From Pectobacterium brasiliense (GTDB taxonomy: Bacteria > Pseudomonadota > Gammaproteobacteria > Enterobacterales > Enterobacteriaceae), in the NCBI RefSeq assembly GCF_013449685.1, contig NZ_JACDSF010000028.1, positions 120,827-184,826 on the forward strand: a DNA stretch of 64,000 nt. The letters are read 5' to 3'. The translations under genes were made by a program, and so were the position numbers. This document shows, piece by piece, positions 31,186-42,183 of this stretch. Under the pieces are notes generated by a model that was not told the origin of the DNA, did no database searches, and saw only the letters and a list, made by a program, of their open reading frames with translations. The stretch's first letter is position 1. Every line of letters begins with the position of its first letter.

Positions 31186-32634
31186 TTACGGACGGTATAC
31201 CTTCACATTGGTAAAACCTTGCTCACGCAGGTATAGCGCCTGCAAGCGGCTCATCACGCCACGCTCACAGTAGAGCAGATAGGTTTTGCTCTGATCCAAA
31301 TCGCCAAACTGCGTACCCAGCTTGTAGAACGGTAAGGATTTGATTTCGACCTGATCAAGTTCAATCGGCTTATCGTCCTGCTCATCCGGCGCACGGATAT
31401 CCAGCAGCACGTCGGTTGGCGCAAACGACGCGACCGTTTCCACTTCAACCACGTCTTGCTTGGTCTGCTCGGCGATCTCACGGATATCAATATTCCGAGC
31501 TTCACTCACCACGCGATCCAAGATAGCAAAATCGAAGTGGCTTTCTTCGGCCTCAATCTTCGCTTTCACCGCCTTCACCGTCGGGCTTTTCGAGATTACA
31601 CCACAGTATTCCGGCATCGTTTTGGCGAAATCTTCTGTTCCGAGTTCACGAGCCTGTTTGATAATGTGTTCTTTATCATGAGAAATCAGCGGACGCAGAA
31701 TCAGCGTGTCAGAGGCATTATCGATCAAACGTAAGTTGGTCAGCGTCTGGCTGGACACCTGCCCTAACGCCTCCCCAGTCACCAGCGCCTGAACACCGTA
31801 GCGCTCAGCAACTTTGGAGGCCGCACGCACCATCATGCGCTTCAGCACGACGCCCATTTGGCCGTCGTCGACCTTCTCGAGAATTTCACCCACGACAGGA
31901 TCGAAGTCGATAGCAATAAAACGCACCCGATGTGAGCTACCAAAGCGATTCCACAGATAGTGTGCGACCTGTTTCACTCCAATCTCATGTGCTGCACCGC
32001 CAAGGTTGAAGAAGCAGTAATGCACACGACATCCGCGACGCATCAACATATAGCTGGATACGCCGGAATCGAAACCACCGGAAATCAGTGACAGCACATC
32101 TTCTTGCGTACCGATCGGGAAACCGCCGATACCTTCATAGCGCCCCTTAATCAGCAGCAGACGGTCCTGCTCGATTTCCAGATGCACGGTGACCTGCGGT
32201 GCAGTGAGGTTGACTCGCGCCGTTTCAATGTGCTGGTTCAAACCACCGCCGACGTAGCGTTCTACGTCCTGTGAGCTGAATTCATGCTTACCGCGGCGTT
32301 TCACTCGCACACAAAACGTCTTGCCTTCCAACCGCTCACGGTACAACGCCAGCGCTTGTTCAAAGATATTGTGCACGTCGGTATAGGCGTGATCTTCAAC
32401 TTCCAGAATATGGTGAATGCCGGGAATTCTTGTCAGCGCATCACGAATTGCCTCACGCTGGCTTTCGTCTTTGGCCCGAACTTCGATATGATCCCAGTGA
32501 CGGACAACCGCCAGCGTTTCATCATAGTGTTTTAATACGTTGCGAATGTTTCCGGTTAGAATCTTGATAAAGCGCAACCGCACAGATTGGCTCTTGATGG
32601 TGATTTCCGGGAACAATTTAATGATAAACTTCAT
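31186..32634 (-). CDS. thiI: tRNA 4-thiouridine synthase / thiamine sulfurtransferase ThiI
   Basis: 482 residues, as in E. coli. Order: N-terminal ferredoxin-like and THUMP domain (to ~165), PP-loop ATPase with [14 protein letters not shown] (about 184-197), and a C-terminal rhodanese domain whose catalytic cysteine is Cys456 ([11 protein letters not shown]). The disulfide partner is in [12 protein letters not shown]. It makes s4U8 in tRNA and supplies sulfur for the thiamine thiazole. It lies back-to-back with xseB-ispA-dxs, whose product DXP is another thiazole precursor. Confidence 0.98.
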   Translation of the reverse strand: MKFIIKLFPEITIKSQSVRLRFIKILTGNIRNVLKHYDETLAVVRHWDHIEVRAKDESQREAIRDALTRIPGIHHILEVEDHAYTDVHNIFEQALALYRERLEGKTFCVRVKRRGKHEFSSQDVERYVGGGLNQHIETARVNLTAPQVTVHLEIEQDRLLLIKGRYEGIGGFPIGTQEDVLSLISGGFDSGVSSYMLMRRGCRVHYCFFNLGGAAHEIGVKQVAHYLWNRFGSSHRVRFIAIDFDPVVGEILEKVDDGQMGVVLKRMMVRAASKVAERYGVQALVTGEALGQVSSQTLTNLRLIDNASDTLILRPLISHDKEHIIKQARELGTEDFAKTMPEYCGVISKSPTVKAVKAKIEAEESHFDFAILDRVVSEARNIDIREIAEQTKQDVVEVETVASFAPTDVLLDIRAPDEQDDKPIELDQVEIKSLPFYKLGTQFGDLDQSKTYLLYCERGVMSRLQALYLREQGFTNVKVYRP

Positions 32635-32886
32635 GGTGGCTGTCGTTACTTGGTCAGAAAGGCGTAAATAAATTTACCCTGAGCACTAAAATCACGTTAT
32701 CGGTAAAATCAGCCAGAACAGGGATGATTTTACCAATAGCATCCAAGGCGCGGAGTATATCATTATATGAAGATATACTGTGCGCTTTAACCGTATAATT
32801 GTTGCGCATCCACGGATGACCACACGCAACACCACGCTCTGCCGCCACAAGCCAACGGCGTATAACACCAGGATTCTGAAACCACT

Positions 32887-33135
32887 ATGCCTAAGAAGAC
32901 CGAGCAGCCAGTCAGCTTTGAAAGCTCGCTGAACGAACTGGAAAAAATCGTTACCCGCCTAGAATCAGGCGAACTGCCGCTGGACGATGCGCTAAATGAG
33001 TTTGAGCATGGCATCCAGCTCGCTCGCCAGGGTCAGCAAAAACTGCAACAGGCAGAACAGCGCGTACAAATCCTGCTGAGCGACGATCCCGAAGCGCCGC
33101 TGTCACCGTTTACGCCGGATAACGACTCGCTATGA
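32887..33135 (+). CDS. xseB: Exonuclease VII small subunit
   Basis: 82 residues; family signature [26 protein letters not shown] is present in full as a helical hairpin. Several copies of XseB bind the large subunit XseA to form the single-strand-specific exonuclease VII. The stop overlaps the ispA start by 4 bp (ATGA), heading the xseB-ispA-dxs operon as in E. coli. Confidence 0.97.
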   Translation: MPKKTEQPVSFESSLNELEKIVTRLESGELPLDDALNEFEHGIQLARQGQQKLQQAEQRVQILLSDDPEAPLSPFTPDNDSL

Positions 33136-34043
33136 CCGATTTCAGCACGAAACTGAATGCGCATTACCAACGCACGAACCGTATGTTGGGGAATTTCATC
33201 GCCGACCTCCCCTTTCAGCGTAGTCCACTGGTCAATGCGATGGAGTATGGCTCACTCTTAGGAGGCAAACGCCTGCGCCCGTTTCTGGTTTATACTACTG
33301 GCGAACTGTTTGGTATGCCGTTAGAGAGTCTGGATGCCCCTGCTGCGGCAGTCGAATGTATCCATGCTTATTCATTGATTCATGACGATCTACCGGCGAT
33401 GGACGACGACGATTTACGCCGTGGGCAGCCGACCTGCCACATCAAATTTGGTGAAGCTAATGCCATTCTGGCAGGTGATGCATTGCAAACGCTGGCGTTC
33501 TCCATTTTGACCGATGCACCGATGCCACAGGTCTCTGACCGCGATCGGCTGGCGATGCTCTCAGAATTGGCTCACGCCAGCGGGGTTGCAGGCATGTGCG
33601 GTGGTCAGGCTTTCGATCTGGAAGCGGAAGGTCATCAGGTCGATCTGGCCGCATTAGAGCGGATTCACCGCCACAAAACCGGTGCCTTGATTCGCGCGGC
33701 AGTCCGACTAGGCGCGCTAGCAGCCGGTGAAGCAGGCCGTGACGCGTTGCCCCATCTGGATCGCTACGCTAATGCGATTGGGCTCGCTTTTCAGGTTCAG
33801 GACGATATTCTCGATGTTGTTGGCGATAGCGCGACGACAGGCAAACGTCAGGGTGCAGACCAGCAGCTAGGTAAAAGCACCTATCCCAGTTTACTGGGGT
33901 TAGATAACGCACGAAAAAAAGCACAGGAGCTCTATCAGGAATCACTGGCATCGCTTGACGACCTCGTCGCATCCAGCTCAATTCCCCTGAATATTGCCCC
34001 ATTACAAGCGCTGGCGAATTTCATCGTTGAACGCGATAAGTAA
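33132..34043 (+). CDS. ispA: Farnesyl diphosphate synthase
   Basis: Condenses DMAPP and IPP to farnesyl diphosphate for quinone, bactoprenol and haem O side chains; CyoE in this window uses the product. 303 residues (E. coli 299). First aspartate-rich motif [17 protein letters not shown], second motif [12 protein letters not shown], and the IPP-binding GGKRLRPF near residue 45. Linked 4 bp into xseB and 18 bp before dxs. Confidence 0.98.
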   Translation: MTDFSTKLNAHYQRTNRMLGNFIADLPFQRSPLVNAMEYGSLLGGKRLRPFLVYTTGELFGMPLESLDAPAAAVECIHAYSLIHDDLPAMDDDDLRRGQPTCHIKFGEANAILAGDALQTLAFSILTDAPMPQVSDRDRLAMLSELAHASGVAGMCGGQAFDLEAEGHQVDLAALERIHRHKTGALIRAAVRLGALAAGEAGRDALPHLDRYANAIGLAFQVQDDILDVVGDSATTGKRQGADQQLGKSTYPSLLGLDNARKKAQELYQESLASLDDLVASSSIPLNIAPLQALANFIVERDK

Positions 34044-34061
34044 TTACCTAATGAGTCTCTA

Positions 34062-35927
34062 ATGAGTTTTGATACCGCGAAGTACCCTACATTGGCGTTA
34101 GTGGAAACACCGGATGAACTTCGGTTGTTGCCAAAAGAGAGCCTGCCAAAGCTGTGCGATGAGCTGCGCCAATATCTGCTGGACAGCGTCAGCCGTTCAA
34201 GCGGCCATTTTGCTTCAGGGTTAGGGACGGTTGAATTAACGGTTGCACTGCATTACGTCTATAACACCCCTTTCGATCATCTGGTTTGGGATGTCGGCCA
34301 TCAGGCTTATCCGCACAAGATCATTACCGGTCGTCGCGATCGTATTTCAACGATCCGCCAAAAAGGCGGCTTACACCCTTTTCCATGGCGTGATGAAAGC
34401 GACTATGACGTATTAAGCGTCGGGCATTCATCCACCTCAATCAGTGCTGGACTGGGCATGGCCGTTGCGGCCGAGCGTGAAGGCAAAGGCCGCCGTACCG
34501 TTTGTGTGATTGGCGACGGCGCGATTACCGCAGGCATGGCCTTTGAGGCGATGAACCACGCGGGCGATATCAAATCCGATCTGTTGGTTGTGCTGAACGA
34601 CAATGAAATGTCGATTTCAGAAAACGTCGGAGCACTGAACAACCATCTGGCACAGCTGTTATCCGGCAAGCTCTACGCCAGCCTGCGCGAAGGCGGTAAA
34701 AAGGTTTTATCCGGCCTACCGCCTATCAAAGAGCTGGTAAAACGCACCGAAGAACACCTTAAAGGCATGGTCGTGCCGGGCACGCTATTTGAAGAGCTGG
34801 GTTTTAACTATATCGGCCCAGTTGACGGCCACGACGTTCAGGCGCTAGCGCATACGCTGAAAAATATGCGCAGCCTGAAAGGCCCGCAGCTCCTGCACAT
34901 CATGACGAAGAAAGGCAAAGGTTACGCCCCTGCCGAGCAGGATCCGATCAGTTGGCACGCCGTGCCGAAATTCGATCCGGCCAGCGGTACATTGCCGAAA
35001 AGCAAAGAAGGTGCCCAACCCACCTATTCCAAAATCTTCGGTCAATGGCTACAAGAAACAGCCGCCAAAGACAGCAAGCTGATGGCAATCACGCCTGCAA
35101 TGCGCGAAGGTTCGGGCATGGTGCAATTCTCCCGCGACTATCCACAACAATATTTTGACGTCGCGATTGCCGAACAGCATGCCGTCACGTTTGCTGCTGG
35201 TCTGGCTGTCGGTGGTTATCATCCGGTTGTCGCTATTTATTCCACTTTCCTGCAACGTGCCTACGATCAGGTCATTCACGATGTGGCAATCCAGAATCTA
35301 CCCGTTCTGTTTGCTATCGATCGCGGCGGTATTGTGGGGGCGGATGGACAAACACATCAGGGCGCGTTCGATCTCTCTTTCTTACGCTGTATCCCGAACA
35401 TGATCATCATGACGCCCAGCGATGAAAATGAGTGTCGCCAGATGCTGCACACGGGCTATCACTACCAGAAAGGCCCTACGGCGGTGCGCTATCCGCGCGG
35501 AAACGGTACGGGGACGGAGCTGACGCCACTCTCAGAACTGCCAATCGGTAAAGGCGTGGTACGTCGTCAGGGCGAAACGATCGCAATCCTGAATTTCGGG
35601 ACGCTATTGCCAGAAGCCCAGATTGCGGCAGAGAAGTTAAACGCCACCCTCGTCGACATGCGTTTTGTTAAGCCACTGGATGAAGCGTTACTTGAAGAGC
35701 TGGCGCAGTCCCACAGCACGTTTGTGACGCTGGAAGAGAATGCGGTCATGGGCGGTGCAGGGAGCGGCGTGAATGAATTCCTGATGGCGAAACGCCTTGC
35801 TGTCTCGGTGCTGAACATTGGGCTACCAGACGTCTTTATCCCACAAGGTTCTCAGGAAGAAATCCGTGCCGATCTGGGTCTGGATGCCGCTGGCATCGAA
35901 CGCAGAATCGCACAGTGGATGGAATAA
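34062..35927 (+). CDS. dxs: 1-deoxy-D-xylulose-5-phosphate synthase
   Basis: First enzyme of the MEP isoprenoid pathway; joins pyruvate and glyceraldehyde 3-phosphate with thiamine diphosphate. 621 residues (E. coli 620). ThDP motif [15 protein letters not shown] with its closing NDN, the catalytic His in [10 protein letters not shown] and [10 protein letters not shown], and the catalytic Glu in [14 protein letters not shown] are present. Third gene of xseB-ispA-dxs. DXP also feeds thiamine and pyridoxal synthesis. Confidence 0.99.
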   Translation: MSFDTAKYPTLALVETPDELRLLPKESLPKLCDELRQYLLDSVSRSSGHFASGLGTVELTVALHYVYNTPFDHLVWDVGHQAYPHKIITGRRDRISTIRQKGGLHPFPWRDESDYDVLSVGHSSTSISAGLGMAVAAEREGKGRRTVCVIGDGAITAGMAFEAMNHAGDIKSDLLVVLNDNEMSISENVGALNNHLAQLLSGKLYASLREGGKKVLSGLPPIKELVKRTEEHLKGMVVPGTLFEELGFNYIGPVDGHDVQALAHTLKNMRSLKGPQLLHIMTKKGKGYAPAEQDPISWHAVPKFDPASGTLPKSKEGAQPTYSKIFGQWLQETAAKDSKLMAITPAMREGSGMVQFSRDYPQQYFDVAIAEQHAVTFAAGLAVGGYHPVVAIYSTFLQRAYDQVIHDVAIQNLPVLFAIDRGGIVGADGQTHQGAFDLSFLRCIPNMIIMTPSDENECRQMLHTGYHYQKGPTAVRYPRGNGTGTELTPLSELPIGKGVVRRQGETIAILNFGTLLPEAQIAAEKLNATLVDMRFVKPLDEALLEELAQSHSTFVTLEENAVMGGAGSGVNEFLMAKRLAVSVLNIGLPDVFIPQGSQEEIRADLGLDAAGIERRIAQWME

Positions 35928-35939
35928 GCCGTTAACGAT

Positions 35940-35962
35940 AACCGGGGCACATGGCCCCGGTT
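35940..35962. terminator. Terminator dxs/pgpA
   Basis: AACCGGGG pairs with CCCCGGTT around a short loop in the 68-bp gap between two convergent genes; the T-run is short (TTCAATAATG), so strength is uncertain. Confidence 0.7.
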
Positions 35963-35995
35963 CAATAATGTCAGTCGTTCAATAACACAATAGCG

Positions 35996-36532
35996 TCAGA
36001 ATATCGGCCAGTGATAGCCGATGAAGTAGATAATACCCGCAGAGATCACCCCCGCGACAATATCATCGATCATGATCCCCATGCCGCCATGCACGTTGCG
36101 ATCGAACCAGCGAATCGGCCAGGGTTTCCAGATATCCAGACAGCGGAAGACGACAAACCCAGCTGCCACCCATTGCCATTTATCCACTGGGATCGCCATC
36201 AGGGTAATCCACATGCCGACAAATTCGTCCCAGACGATGCTGCCGTGATCGTGAACGCCCATATCTTTCGCGGTCTGATGGCACAGGTAAACACCGATGC
36301 AAATGCTCAGCATGACCAACAGCGAATACAATTCAAGCGGCAGGAACGACATGAGGTACCACAGTGGAATCGCCGCCAGCGAGCCTACCGTACCCGGCAT
36401 CCAGGGAGACAGACCGCTGCCAAACCCGGTTGCCAGCAGGTGCCACGGGTTACTCAGCCGTAAGCGGCGTTTTGCCACTTCAGCACCTTTCGCCTTGTCC
36501 GCAGAGTCAGTTTTGCTCGCTAAAATGGTCAT
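35996..36532 (-). CDS. pgpA: Phosphatidylglycerophosphatase A
   Basis: Inner-membrane enzyme that dephosphorylates phosphatidylglycerol phosphate to phosphatidylglycerol. 178 residues (E. coli 172), with about four helices and the conserved [15 protein letters not shown] and [16 protein letters not shown] motifs. The N-terminus carries a slightly longer polar stretch than E. coli. It overlaps the thiL 3' end by 26 bp and is the last gene of the nrdR-ribD-ribH-nusB-thiL-pgpA cluster. Confidence 0.96.
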   Translation of the reverse strand: MTILASKTDSADKAKGAEVAKRRLRLSNPWHLLATGFGSGLSPWMPGTVGSLAAIPLWYLMSFLPLELYSLLVMLSICIGVYLCHQTAKDMGVHDHGSIVWDEFVGMWITLMAIPVDKWQWVAAGFVVFRCLDIWKPWPIRWFDRNVHGGMGIMIDDIVAGVISAGIIYFIGYHWPIF

Positions 36533-37487
36533 ACCCCTTCCAGTTCAGCTCGGTCACTTTATTATCTCTGAAAAAGCGTAGCCCTTCAGAAGAAGGCCCG
36601 ATTTGCCCGATGCAGGTGTAGTCAGCGCCGAGATGCCCCAAGGCCAGTTCCAGCGCACCACGGTTAATTTCCGGCACGGTGAAGCACAGCTCATAGTCTT
36701 CGCCACCAGATAGCGCCCAACGCAGCGCCTGTTCTTCATCGACGCAGCCCCGCAGCCAATCAGATTGTGGGATCGCATCCAGATTAATACGCGCGCCGCA
36801 CTCGCTGGCTTTAAGTATATGCTGTAGATCGGAGATGAGGCCGTCGGAAAGATCGATGGCCGAGCTGGCCAGATCGCGCAGCGCCTGACCTTGCAGGATT
36901 CTCGGCTGAGGACGAAGGTGACGTTGGATCAATCTCTGACGCGACTCTTCATCCTCAACGTGCAGGGTATTCTGGAGGATAGCCAGACCCGCCGCGCTGT
37001 CGCCTAATGAACCAGTAACATAAATCCAGTCACCAATTCTGGCTCCGCGGCGCGTCAACGCCCGACCTGCTGGCACCAAACCATGGATAGTCAGCGTCAG
37101 GCTCAACGGGCCACGTGTCGTATCCCCGCCTACCAATTGCATGCCATAGTAATCAAGCAGCTCAAACAAGCTGTCGCTGTACGCGGATAGCCACTGGCTA
37201 TTGCTTTTAGGTAGGGTAATGGCCAGAGAAAGCCAGGCAGGATCGGCGCCCATTGCAGCCAGATCGCTTAAATTGACTGCCAGAGATTTGTAACCCAGAT
37301 CGGCGGGATCGATATCAGGTAGGAAATGAACACCAGATACCAGCGTGTCGGTACTCACCGCCAGCATCTGCTTATCTGCCACCGTCAGTAACGCGCAGTC
37401 ATCACCGATGCCCAGCTCGACATCGCGACGTGAACTTCGGACCCGATTAAAATAGCGGGCAATAAGGTCAAACTCGCCTTCAACCAT
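36507..37487 (-). CDS. thiL: Thiamine-monophosphate kinase
   Basis: Phosphorylates thiamine monophosphate to the active diphosphate. 326 residues from [13 protein letters not shown]; this ATG has an SD GGAAAGG and aligns with E. coli MACGEFSLIARYF, while an upstream ATG at 37514 would add nine unmatched residues. Mg-ATP motifs GIGDDCALL and [12 protein letters not shown], and the conserved [10 protein letters not shown], are all present. Embedded in the ribD-ribH-nusB series as in other enterobacteria; pgpA overlaps its end. Confidence 0.97.
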   Translation of the reverse strand: MVEGEFDLIARYFNRVRSSRRDVELGIGDDCALLTVADKQMLAVSTDTLVSGVHFLPDIDPADLGYKSLAVNLSDLAAMGADPAWLSLAITLPKSNSQWLSAYSDSLFELLDYYGMQLVGGDTTRGPLSLTLTIHGLVPAGRALTRRGARIGDWIYVTGSLGDSAAGLAILQNTLHVEDEESRQRLIQRHLRPQPRILQGQALRDLASSAIDLSDGLISDLQHILKASECGARINLDAIPQSDWLRGCVDEEQALRWALSGGEDYELCFTVPEINRGALELALGHLGADYTCIGQIGPSSEGLRFFRDNKVTELNWKGYDHFSEQN

Positions 37488-37519
37488 AACCTTTCCAGCC
37501 AGCCTATCATTCAAAAGCG

Positions 37520-37545
37520 ATCAGGGCCGGATATCCGGCCCTGAT
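37520..37545. terminator. 26-bp perfect palindrome between nusB and thiL
   Basis: ATCAGGGCCGG and CCGGCCCTGAT flank ATAT, itself self-complementary, giving 13-bp dyad symmetry. On the minus strand CGCTTTTG follows, a weak T-run, so this is probably an attenuating or processing hairpin within the operon and not a full stop. Confidence 0.65.
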
Positions 37546-37555
37546 TCGATTCGTT

Positions 37556-37975
37556 TTACTTCTTGCCTTTCCGTACACTCGGAGCAGCTTTATCTAGCAC
37601 GCCATTCACAAACTTATGGCTATCTTCGGCACCGAAGATTTTAGCCAGTTCGATGGCCTCGTTAATCGCCACCTTGTAAGGAACGTCTTCGCGCTTGCTC
37701 AGCTCAAACATCGCCAAACGCAGAATCGCTTTTTCAACCTGTCCCAATTCCTCAATTTGACGAGACAGGAAAGGTGCCATCAGTTGATCAAGCTTCTCAG
37801 CCTGAGTGGCAACACCCGCCAGCAATTCACGGAAATAGGTAATGTCGACATCTTTGACATCCTGCTCGCTCAGGAATTGGTGTTCAACATCGGCAATATC
37901 ATTTTTAGATAACTGCCAGGAGTAAAGCGCTTGAACCGCACATTCACGAGCGCGGCGACGAGCAGCAGGTTTCAC
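37556..37975 (-). CDS. nusB: Transcription antitermination factor NusB
   Basis: 139 residues, the E. coli length. The all-helical RNA-binding N-terminus [19 protein letters not shown] is characteristic. With NusE (S10) it binds boxA RNA to allow antitermination of rRNA operons. It lies 18 bp after ribH on the same strand, the standard rib-nusB pairing. Confidence 0.98.
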   Translation of the reverse strand: MKPAARRRARECAVQALYSWQLSKNDIADVEHQFLSEQDVKDVDITYFRELLAGVATQAEKLDQLMAPFLSRQIEELGQVEKAILRLAMFELSKREDVPYKVAINEAIELAKIFGAEDSHKFVNGVLDKAAPSVRKGKK

Positions 37976-37993
37976 GGAATTCCCCTTACTTAA

Positions 37994-38476
37994 TCAGGCT
38001 GACTTAATCGCCTTCAATACATTAATCATTTCTAGCGCGGTCAAAGCAGCTTCAGCACCTTTGTTCCCCGCTTTCGTACCGGCACGCTCAATCGCCTGCT
38101 CAATGCTTTCCGTCGTTAGAACGCCGAAAGCGACAGGGATTTCACTGTCCATCGCAACAGAGGACAGGCCTGAGCTACATTCACCAGCAACAAATTCAAA
38201 ATGCGCTGTTCCACCACGGATGACCGTTCCCAGAGCAATAACGGCATCATATCCGCCATTTTTCCCACTTTTGGTCAGCGCACGAACCGTCAATGGCAGT
38301 TCGTAAGCACCCGGCACCCAGACAACGGTGATGTTTTCGTCTTTAACCTGACCGATGCGTTTCAATGCATCAATCGCACCGTCCAGCAGGCTGTCGTTAA
38401 TAAAATGGTTAAAACGCGCAATCGCAATCGCCACACGGGCATCAGGAGTAGCAACAATACCTTCGATAACGTTCAT
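37994..38476 (-). CDS. ribH: 6,7-dimethyl-8-ribityllumazine synthase
   Basis: Also called ribE in E. coli. Condenses 5-amino-6-ribitylamino-uracil with dihydroxybutanone phosphate in riboflavin synthesis, as an icosahedral shell. 160 residues. Substrate-binding motifs: [42 protein letters not shown] and the catalytic-region His in that last stretch. Follows ribD by 110 bp and precedes nusB. Confidence 0.97.
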   Translation of the reverse strand: MNVIEGIVATPDARVAIAIARFNHFINDSLLDGAIDALKRIGQVKDENITVVWVPGAYELPLTVRALTKSGKNGGYDAVIALGTVIRGGTAHFEFVAGECSSGLSSVAMDSEIPVAFGVLTTESIEQAIERAGTKAGNKGAEAALTALEMINVLKAIKSA

Positions 38477-38586
38477 AGCTTTCCTTGTATCTGGTCTTTA
38501 TGGCCCGCAGGGGGGCGGATTCTATCATAATTTTTGTTGGCACGTATCCGGTTTTGTCGGACCTGCACCACGTATTTACATACACA

Positions 38587-39723
38587 TCAGAATTTAGGTT
38601 TCAGACGCAATCGCAAATCTGGGCCAACCTGGCGAACGTCTGCGATATCAAATTCCGGTACCTGAGACAGTTGATCCAGTCCGGGCAAGAGGCACAGCGA
38701 ACGGGCATTTTCACCTAACAGTTTAGGGGCAAGATAAACGATAAGTTCATCAACAACGCCAGCATTAAGCAGCGCACCGGCCAGACTGGCCCCAGCTTCG
38801 ACCCAGACGGAGTTAATCTGCCGTCTCCCCAGCACCATCATCAACGCAACCAGATCAACACCGCCATTGTGCTGTGGTAGCATCACTTGTTCAACGCCCT
38901 GCGGCCACGCTTGTTCGTCCGCCTGCACGCGCGCCAGCCAGGTCTCGCCCGGTTGGCTAACAATCCGATGCTGTGGTGTGACGCGCTGCTGGCTGTCCAC
39001 AATCACCCGCACGGGCTGCCTGAGATCCGCTTCTGAATAGCGTTTCTGCACATCTGCCTCCAGCTCTGACCAGCGTACAGTGAGAGAAGGGTCGTCAGCT
39101 AACACCGTCGCACTGCTGCTCAGAATCGCTGCACTTTCCGCACGAAAGCGCTGCACATCCTGCCGCGCCTGCGGTGAGGTGATCCACTGGCTTTCTCCCG
39201 ATGCCATCGCAGTACGCCCATCCAAAGACGCCGCCATTTTAAGCTGCACGTAAGGAAAGCCCGTCCGCATGCGTTTCAGGAAGCCGACATTCACCTTCTC
39301 TGCTTCAGCCATCATAAAACCATGGCTGACGACAATCCCCGCCTGCTGTAAGCGATGCAAACCACGACCCGCCACCTGTGGATTCGGATCCTGCATCGCA
39401 GCAACCACGCGGGAAACGCCGGCAGTAATCAACGCATCGGCGCAAGGCGGCGTTCGCCCATGATGGCTACACGGTTCCAACGTGACGTAGGCCGTCGCCC
39501 CACGTGCACGCTCCCCCGCCATTCTCAGCGCATGCACCTCCGCGTGTGGCTCACCAGCACGAAAATGATAGCCTTCACCGACAATTTCGCCATCACGAAC
39601 AATCACGCAGCCAACATTAGGGTTGGGTGCTGTCGTGAAGCAGCCACGGCGCGCCAGCTCTAGCGCGCGCGCCATGTATAATTCATCCTGCGGCAAGTAG
39701 CCGTTTTCCTGAAAAGCGCTCAT
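38587..39723 (-). CDS. ribD: Riboflavin biosynthesis bifunctional deaminase/reductase RibD
   Basis: Second and third steps of riboflavin synthesis. 378 residues (E. coli 367). N-terminal deaminase has the zinc site HAEVHAL and PCSHHGRTPPCADALI; the C-terminal reductase (from about 150) has KMAASLDGRTAMASGESQWITS. 35 bp downstream of nrdR, as in E. coli, and 110 bp upstream of ribH. Confidence 0.98.
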   Translation of the reverse strand: MSAFQENGYLPQDELYMARALELARRGCFTTAPNPNVGCVIVRDGEIVGEGYHFRAGEPHAEVHALRMAGERARGATAYVTLEPCSHHGRTPPCADALITAGVSRVVAAMQDPNPQVAGRGLHRLQQAGIVVSHGFMMAEAEKVNVGFLKRMRTGFPYVQLKMAASLDGRTAMASGESQWITSPQARQDVQRFRAESAAILSSSATVLADDPSLTVRWSELEADVQKRYSEADLRQPVRVIVDSQQRVTPQHRIVSQPGETWLARVQADEQAWPQGVEQVMLPQHNGGVDLVALMMVLGRRQINSVWVEAGASLAGALLNAGVVDELIVYLAPKLLGENARSLCLLPGLDQLSQVPEFDIADVRQVGPDLRLRLKPKF

Positions 39724-39758
39724 TCCCGAACCTCTTATCTCTATTGCGTCGACGCAAC

Positions 39759-40208
39759 TTAATCCTGCAAACGCGCAATTTCTTCGCCAAATTCGCGGAT
39801 ATCTTCAAAGCTGCGATACACCGATGCAAAGCGGATATAAGCCACTTTATCCAGCTTTCTCAACGCTTCCATCACCAGATTCCCCACCATCTTGGTGGTC
39901 ACCTCGCGTTCTCCGGTCGCACGAAGATGGGATTTAATGTGATTAATCGCCATTTCGACGTCATCAGAACTGACTGGCCTTTTTTCCAGCGCCTTCAGCA
40001 TGCCGCTACGCAATTTATCCTCATTAAAAGGCTCGCGTACTTCATTGCTTTTGATGACTCGCGGCATCACCAGTTCAGCCACTTCAAACGTGGTGAAGCG
40101 TTCATGACAAACCAGACACTGCCGACGACGACGTACTTGCGAACCTTCGCCGACCAAACGGGAATCAATGACTTTGGTATCAACAGCGGAACAAAATGGG
40201 CAATGCAT
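39759..40208 (-). CDS. nrdR: Transcriptional repressor NrdR
   Basis: 149 residues: N-terminal zinc ribbon with CPFC and CLVCHERF, then an ATP-cone domain (about 46-136, starting [16 protein letters not shown]). NrdR represses ribonucleotide reductase operons in response to dATP/ATP ratio. Heads the nrdR-ribD cluster. A run of nine G lies 85 bp upstream. Confidence 0.98.
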   Translation of the reverse strand: MHCPFCSAVDTKVIDSRLVGEGSQVRRRRQCLVCHERFTTFEVAELVMPRVIKSNEVREPFNEDKLRSGMLKALEKRPVSSDDVEMAINHIKSHLRATGEREVTTKMVGNLVMEALRKLDKVAYIRFASVYRSFEDIREFGEEIARLQD

Positions 40209-40429
40209 GATGTGTCCTGACCAGTAATCCTTAAACGTAGCGACAGTTTACCCTGAATTAACGGACTAACCAAAACTCCTGATTGACGTTGCGGGGGGGG
40301 GTTCGCATCTCTTCCGGTAATAGGATGAAAAAAGCTGTCTCACCTATGACTTAGACTTAATCGCAGCTAAACTCAGCAACAGGGATCAACGGATCAATGA
40401 ATAAAAACATCGAAAGGGGAACCACAGAC

Positions 40430-40999
40430 ATGAGAACCCGATATCGCGTACTGACCTTCCTGCCAGCGCTCATTTTGCTAGCAGGGTGCGCTGAACAGCG
40501 CCAGATGCCAAAATTGCAAAATCAGGTAGGCCAGCTCAATCAACAATTACAAACGCTGACCGATCAGGCCACGGCATTAGAGCGACAAAATGCGTTGAAT
40601 TCCCAGTCCACCTCCGGCGTTTATTTACTGCCAGCAGCAAAAACCAGCACAGTGCTGGAAAGCAGTATTGGCAGACTCAACGTGTCGTTACGCAATATCG
40701 AGACGGAAGCGAACGGAACAAGCGCGTTGCTGCACATTCGCACGCTTGATGCGAAGGGGTTACAGGCCTTTGGCGCACAGCTTGACTGGGGACGGCTCGA
40801 CCCAGTGAGCGGTAAGCCTTTAGCTAGCGACACGCAAACACAGTCGTTTGTCGTCTCCCCTACTCTGTTACCAAAAGCCGAGGCGATTATTGAATTGCGC
40901 CTGAGCGGTCTGTCGCCGGAAGAACTCGGCTTCGTTCGTTTACATCAGGTTCAGGAAATACAAAGTCCGCCACTGGTTGCCGCCACCGAGTCCCCTTAA
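40430..40999 (+). CDS. yajI: YajI family lipoprotein
   Basis: 189 residues from MRTRYRV, preceded by GAAAGGGGAACC; an upstream in-frame ATG gives 11 extra residues before the signal peptide and is less likely. The signal peptide ends in the lipobox LLAGC. A heptad-like coiled segment (about 25-60, QNQVGQLNQQLQTLTDQ) precedes a beta-rich DUF3251-type domain. E. coli yajI occupies the same place beside nrdR. Function unknown. Confidence 0.88.
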   Translation: MRTRYRVLTFLPALILLAGCAEQRQMPKLQNQVGQLNQQLQTLTDQATALERQNALNSQSTSGVYLLPAAKTSTVLESSIGRLNVSLRNIETEANGTSALLHIRTLDAKGLQAFGAQLDWGRLDPVSGKPLASDTQTQSFVVSPTLLPKAEAIIELRLSGLSPEELGFVRLHQVQEIQSPPLVAATESP

Positions 41000-41000
41000 T

Positions 41001-41128
41001 ATATCCGTCATACTTCAAGCCGCATGTGCGTTGGCTTTCCTCGCTCACCCCAGTCACTTACTTATGTAAGCTCCTGGGGATTCACTGTGTCGCCGCCTGC
41101 ATGCAACTCGAATTATTTAGGATATGAA
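41001..41128 (-). repeat. Full-length ERIC element
   Basis: The central 44 bp match the ERIC consensus: the complement of the ERIC2 core lies at about 41043-41064 and the ERIC1R core follows directly. Terminal arms ATATCCGTCATACTTCAAG and the GATAT end form the usual imperfect inverted repeat. At ~128 bp it is the canonical size and lies between yajI and the terminator. Confidence 0.95.
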
Positions 41129-41151
41129 CGCATTTCCCAACGCTAAGATGC

Positions 41152-41181
41152 AAAAAACCCCGCAGCAACGCGGGGTTTTTT
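41152..41181. terminator. Bidirectional terminator yajI/secF
   Basis: CCCCGC and GCGGGG enclose AGCAAC, flanked by six A on one side and six T on the other. It serves secF, ending 19 bp before, and yajI on the plus strand. Confidence 0.88.
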
Positions 41182-41199
41182 ATGTTTACAGTCAGCAAA

Positions 41200-42174
41200 T
41201 TAAGGCAGGATAGACGGTTGGTCCGCCCCTTCTTTTTCCACTTTCTGAACGATCAGGTTTTCACGCTTCATACCCAGTTTCAACGCCAGAGCGGAAGAAA
41301 CATAGATAGAAGAAATCGTACCGATGATCACACCGATAAACATCGTCAACGAGAAGCCATGTAACAAGGCTCCACCGAAGACCATAAGGATCACAATCAT
41401 CGCCAGTGTGGTCGCCGATGTGATGATGGTACGATGCAACGTCTGTGTCAGAGAGATGTTGGTAATTTCGTAAGGTGTGCCACGACGAACCTTGCGGAAA
41501 TTCTCACGAATACGGTCAGACACCACGATCTTATCGTTAAGTGAATAACCAATTACCGACATCAGCGACGCAATGATCGTTAGGTCAATCTCAATAGAGA
41601 ACAGAGACAACAGACCCATCGTGATGATCACATCGTGCCCCAAAGCCAGTACAGCCCCCAAAGCAAGACGCCATTCAAAACGGAAGCCGATATAAATGAG
41701 GATAGCAATCAGCGCTGACATCAGCGCCAATGCGCCCGCCTGTGCCAAATCACTCCCCACACTCGGACCGACGAATTCAATACGTTTCACCGTCGCATGC
41801 TGCTGGAAGGTCTCATTCACTACCTTCAGCACTTTGTTTCCAAGCGCTTCGTTCTCGCTGCCAGAAACGGGTGGCATACGTACCATCACGTCACGGCTGC
41901 TACCGAAATTCTGCACCTGCGGCTCTGAAAACCCAGAGGTCTCTAATGAACTACGCAGGACATCGAGATCAATCGGTTTCTCAAGGTTAATCTCAATGAC
42001 CGTACCACCGGTAAAATCGAGTCCCCAGTTGAAACCACGAACACCCATAATCGCGATAGAAGCAATGATCAGCAGGCCGGAAATGATAAATGCCAATGTA
42101 TCCCAGCGCATGAAATCATAGACTTTACGCCCATGGTTTAGTTGTTCAATGTTGTATTCCTGTTCCTGTGCCAC
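41200..42174 (-). CDS. secF: Protein translocase subunit SecF
   Basis: 324 residues (E. coli 323), six membrane helices. RND-type motif [12 protein letters not shown] after helix 1 and the conserved [20 protein letters not shown] in the membrane core. With SecD it uses proton motive force to assist late stages of export. Nine bp after secD, last gene of queA-tgt-yajC-secD-secF. Confidence 0.98.
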   Translation of the reverse strand: MAQEQEYNIEQLNHGRKVYDFMRWDTLAFIISGLLIIASIAIMGVRGFNWGLDFTGGTVIEINLEKPIDLDVLRSSLETSGFSEPQVQNFGSSRDVMVRMPPVSGSENEALGNKVLKVVNETFQQHATVKRIEFVGPSVGSDLAQAGALALMSALIAILIYIGFRFEWRLALGAVLALGHDVIITMGLLSLFSIEIDLTIIASLMSVIGYSLNDKIVVSDRIRENFRKVRRGTPYEITNISLTQTLHRTIITSATTLAMIVILMVFGGALLHGFSLTMFIGVIIGTISSIYVSSALALKLGMKRENLIVQKVEKEGADQPSILP

Positions 42175-42183
42175 AACGCACTC

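Noticed and set aside
31186-37487. TPP riboswitch near thiI, dxs or thiL
   Set aside because: No thi-box (CTGAGA) leader was seen before these genes.
38477-38586. FMN riboswitch before ribH
   Set aside because: The 110-bp gap lacks the conserved RFN core; in enterobacteria that element sits at ribB.
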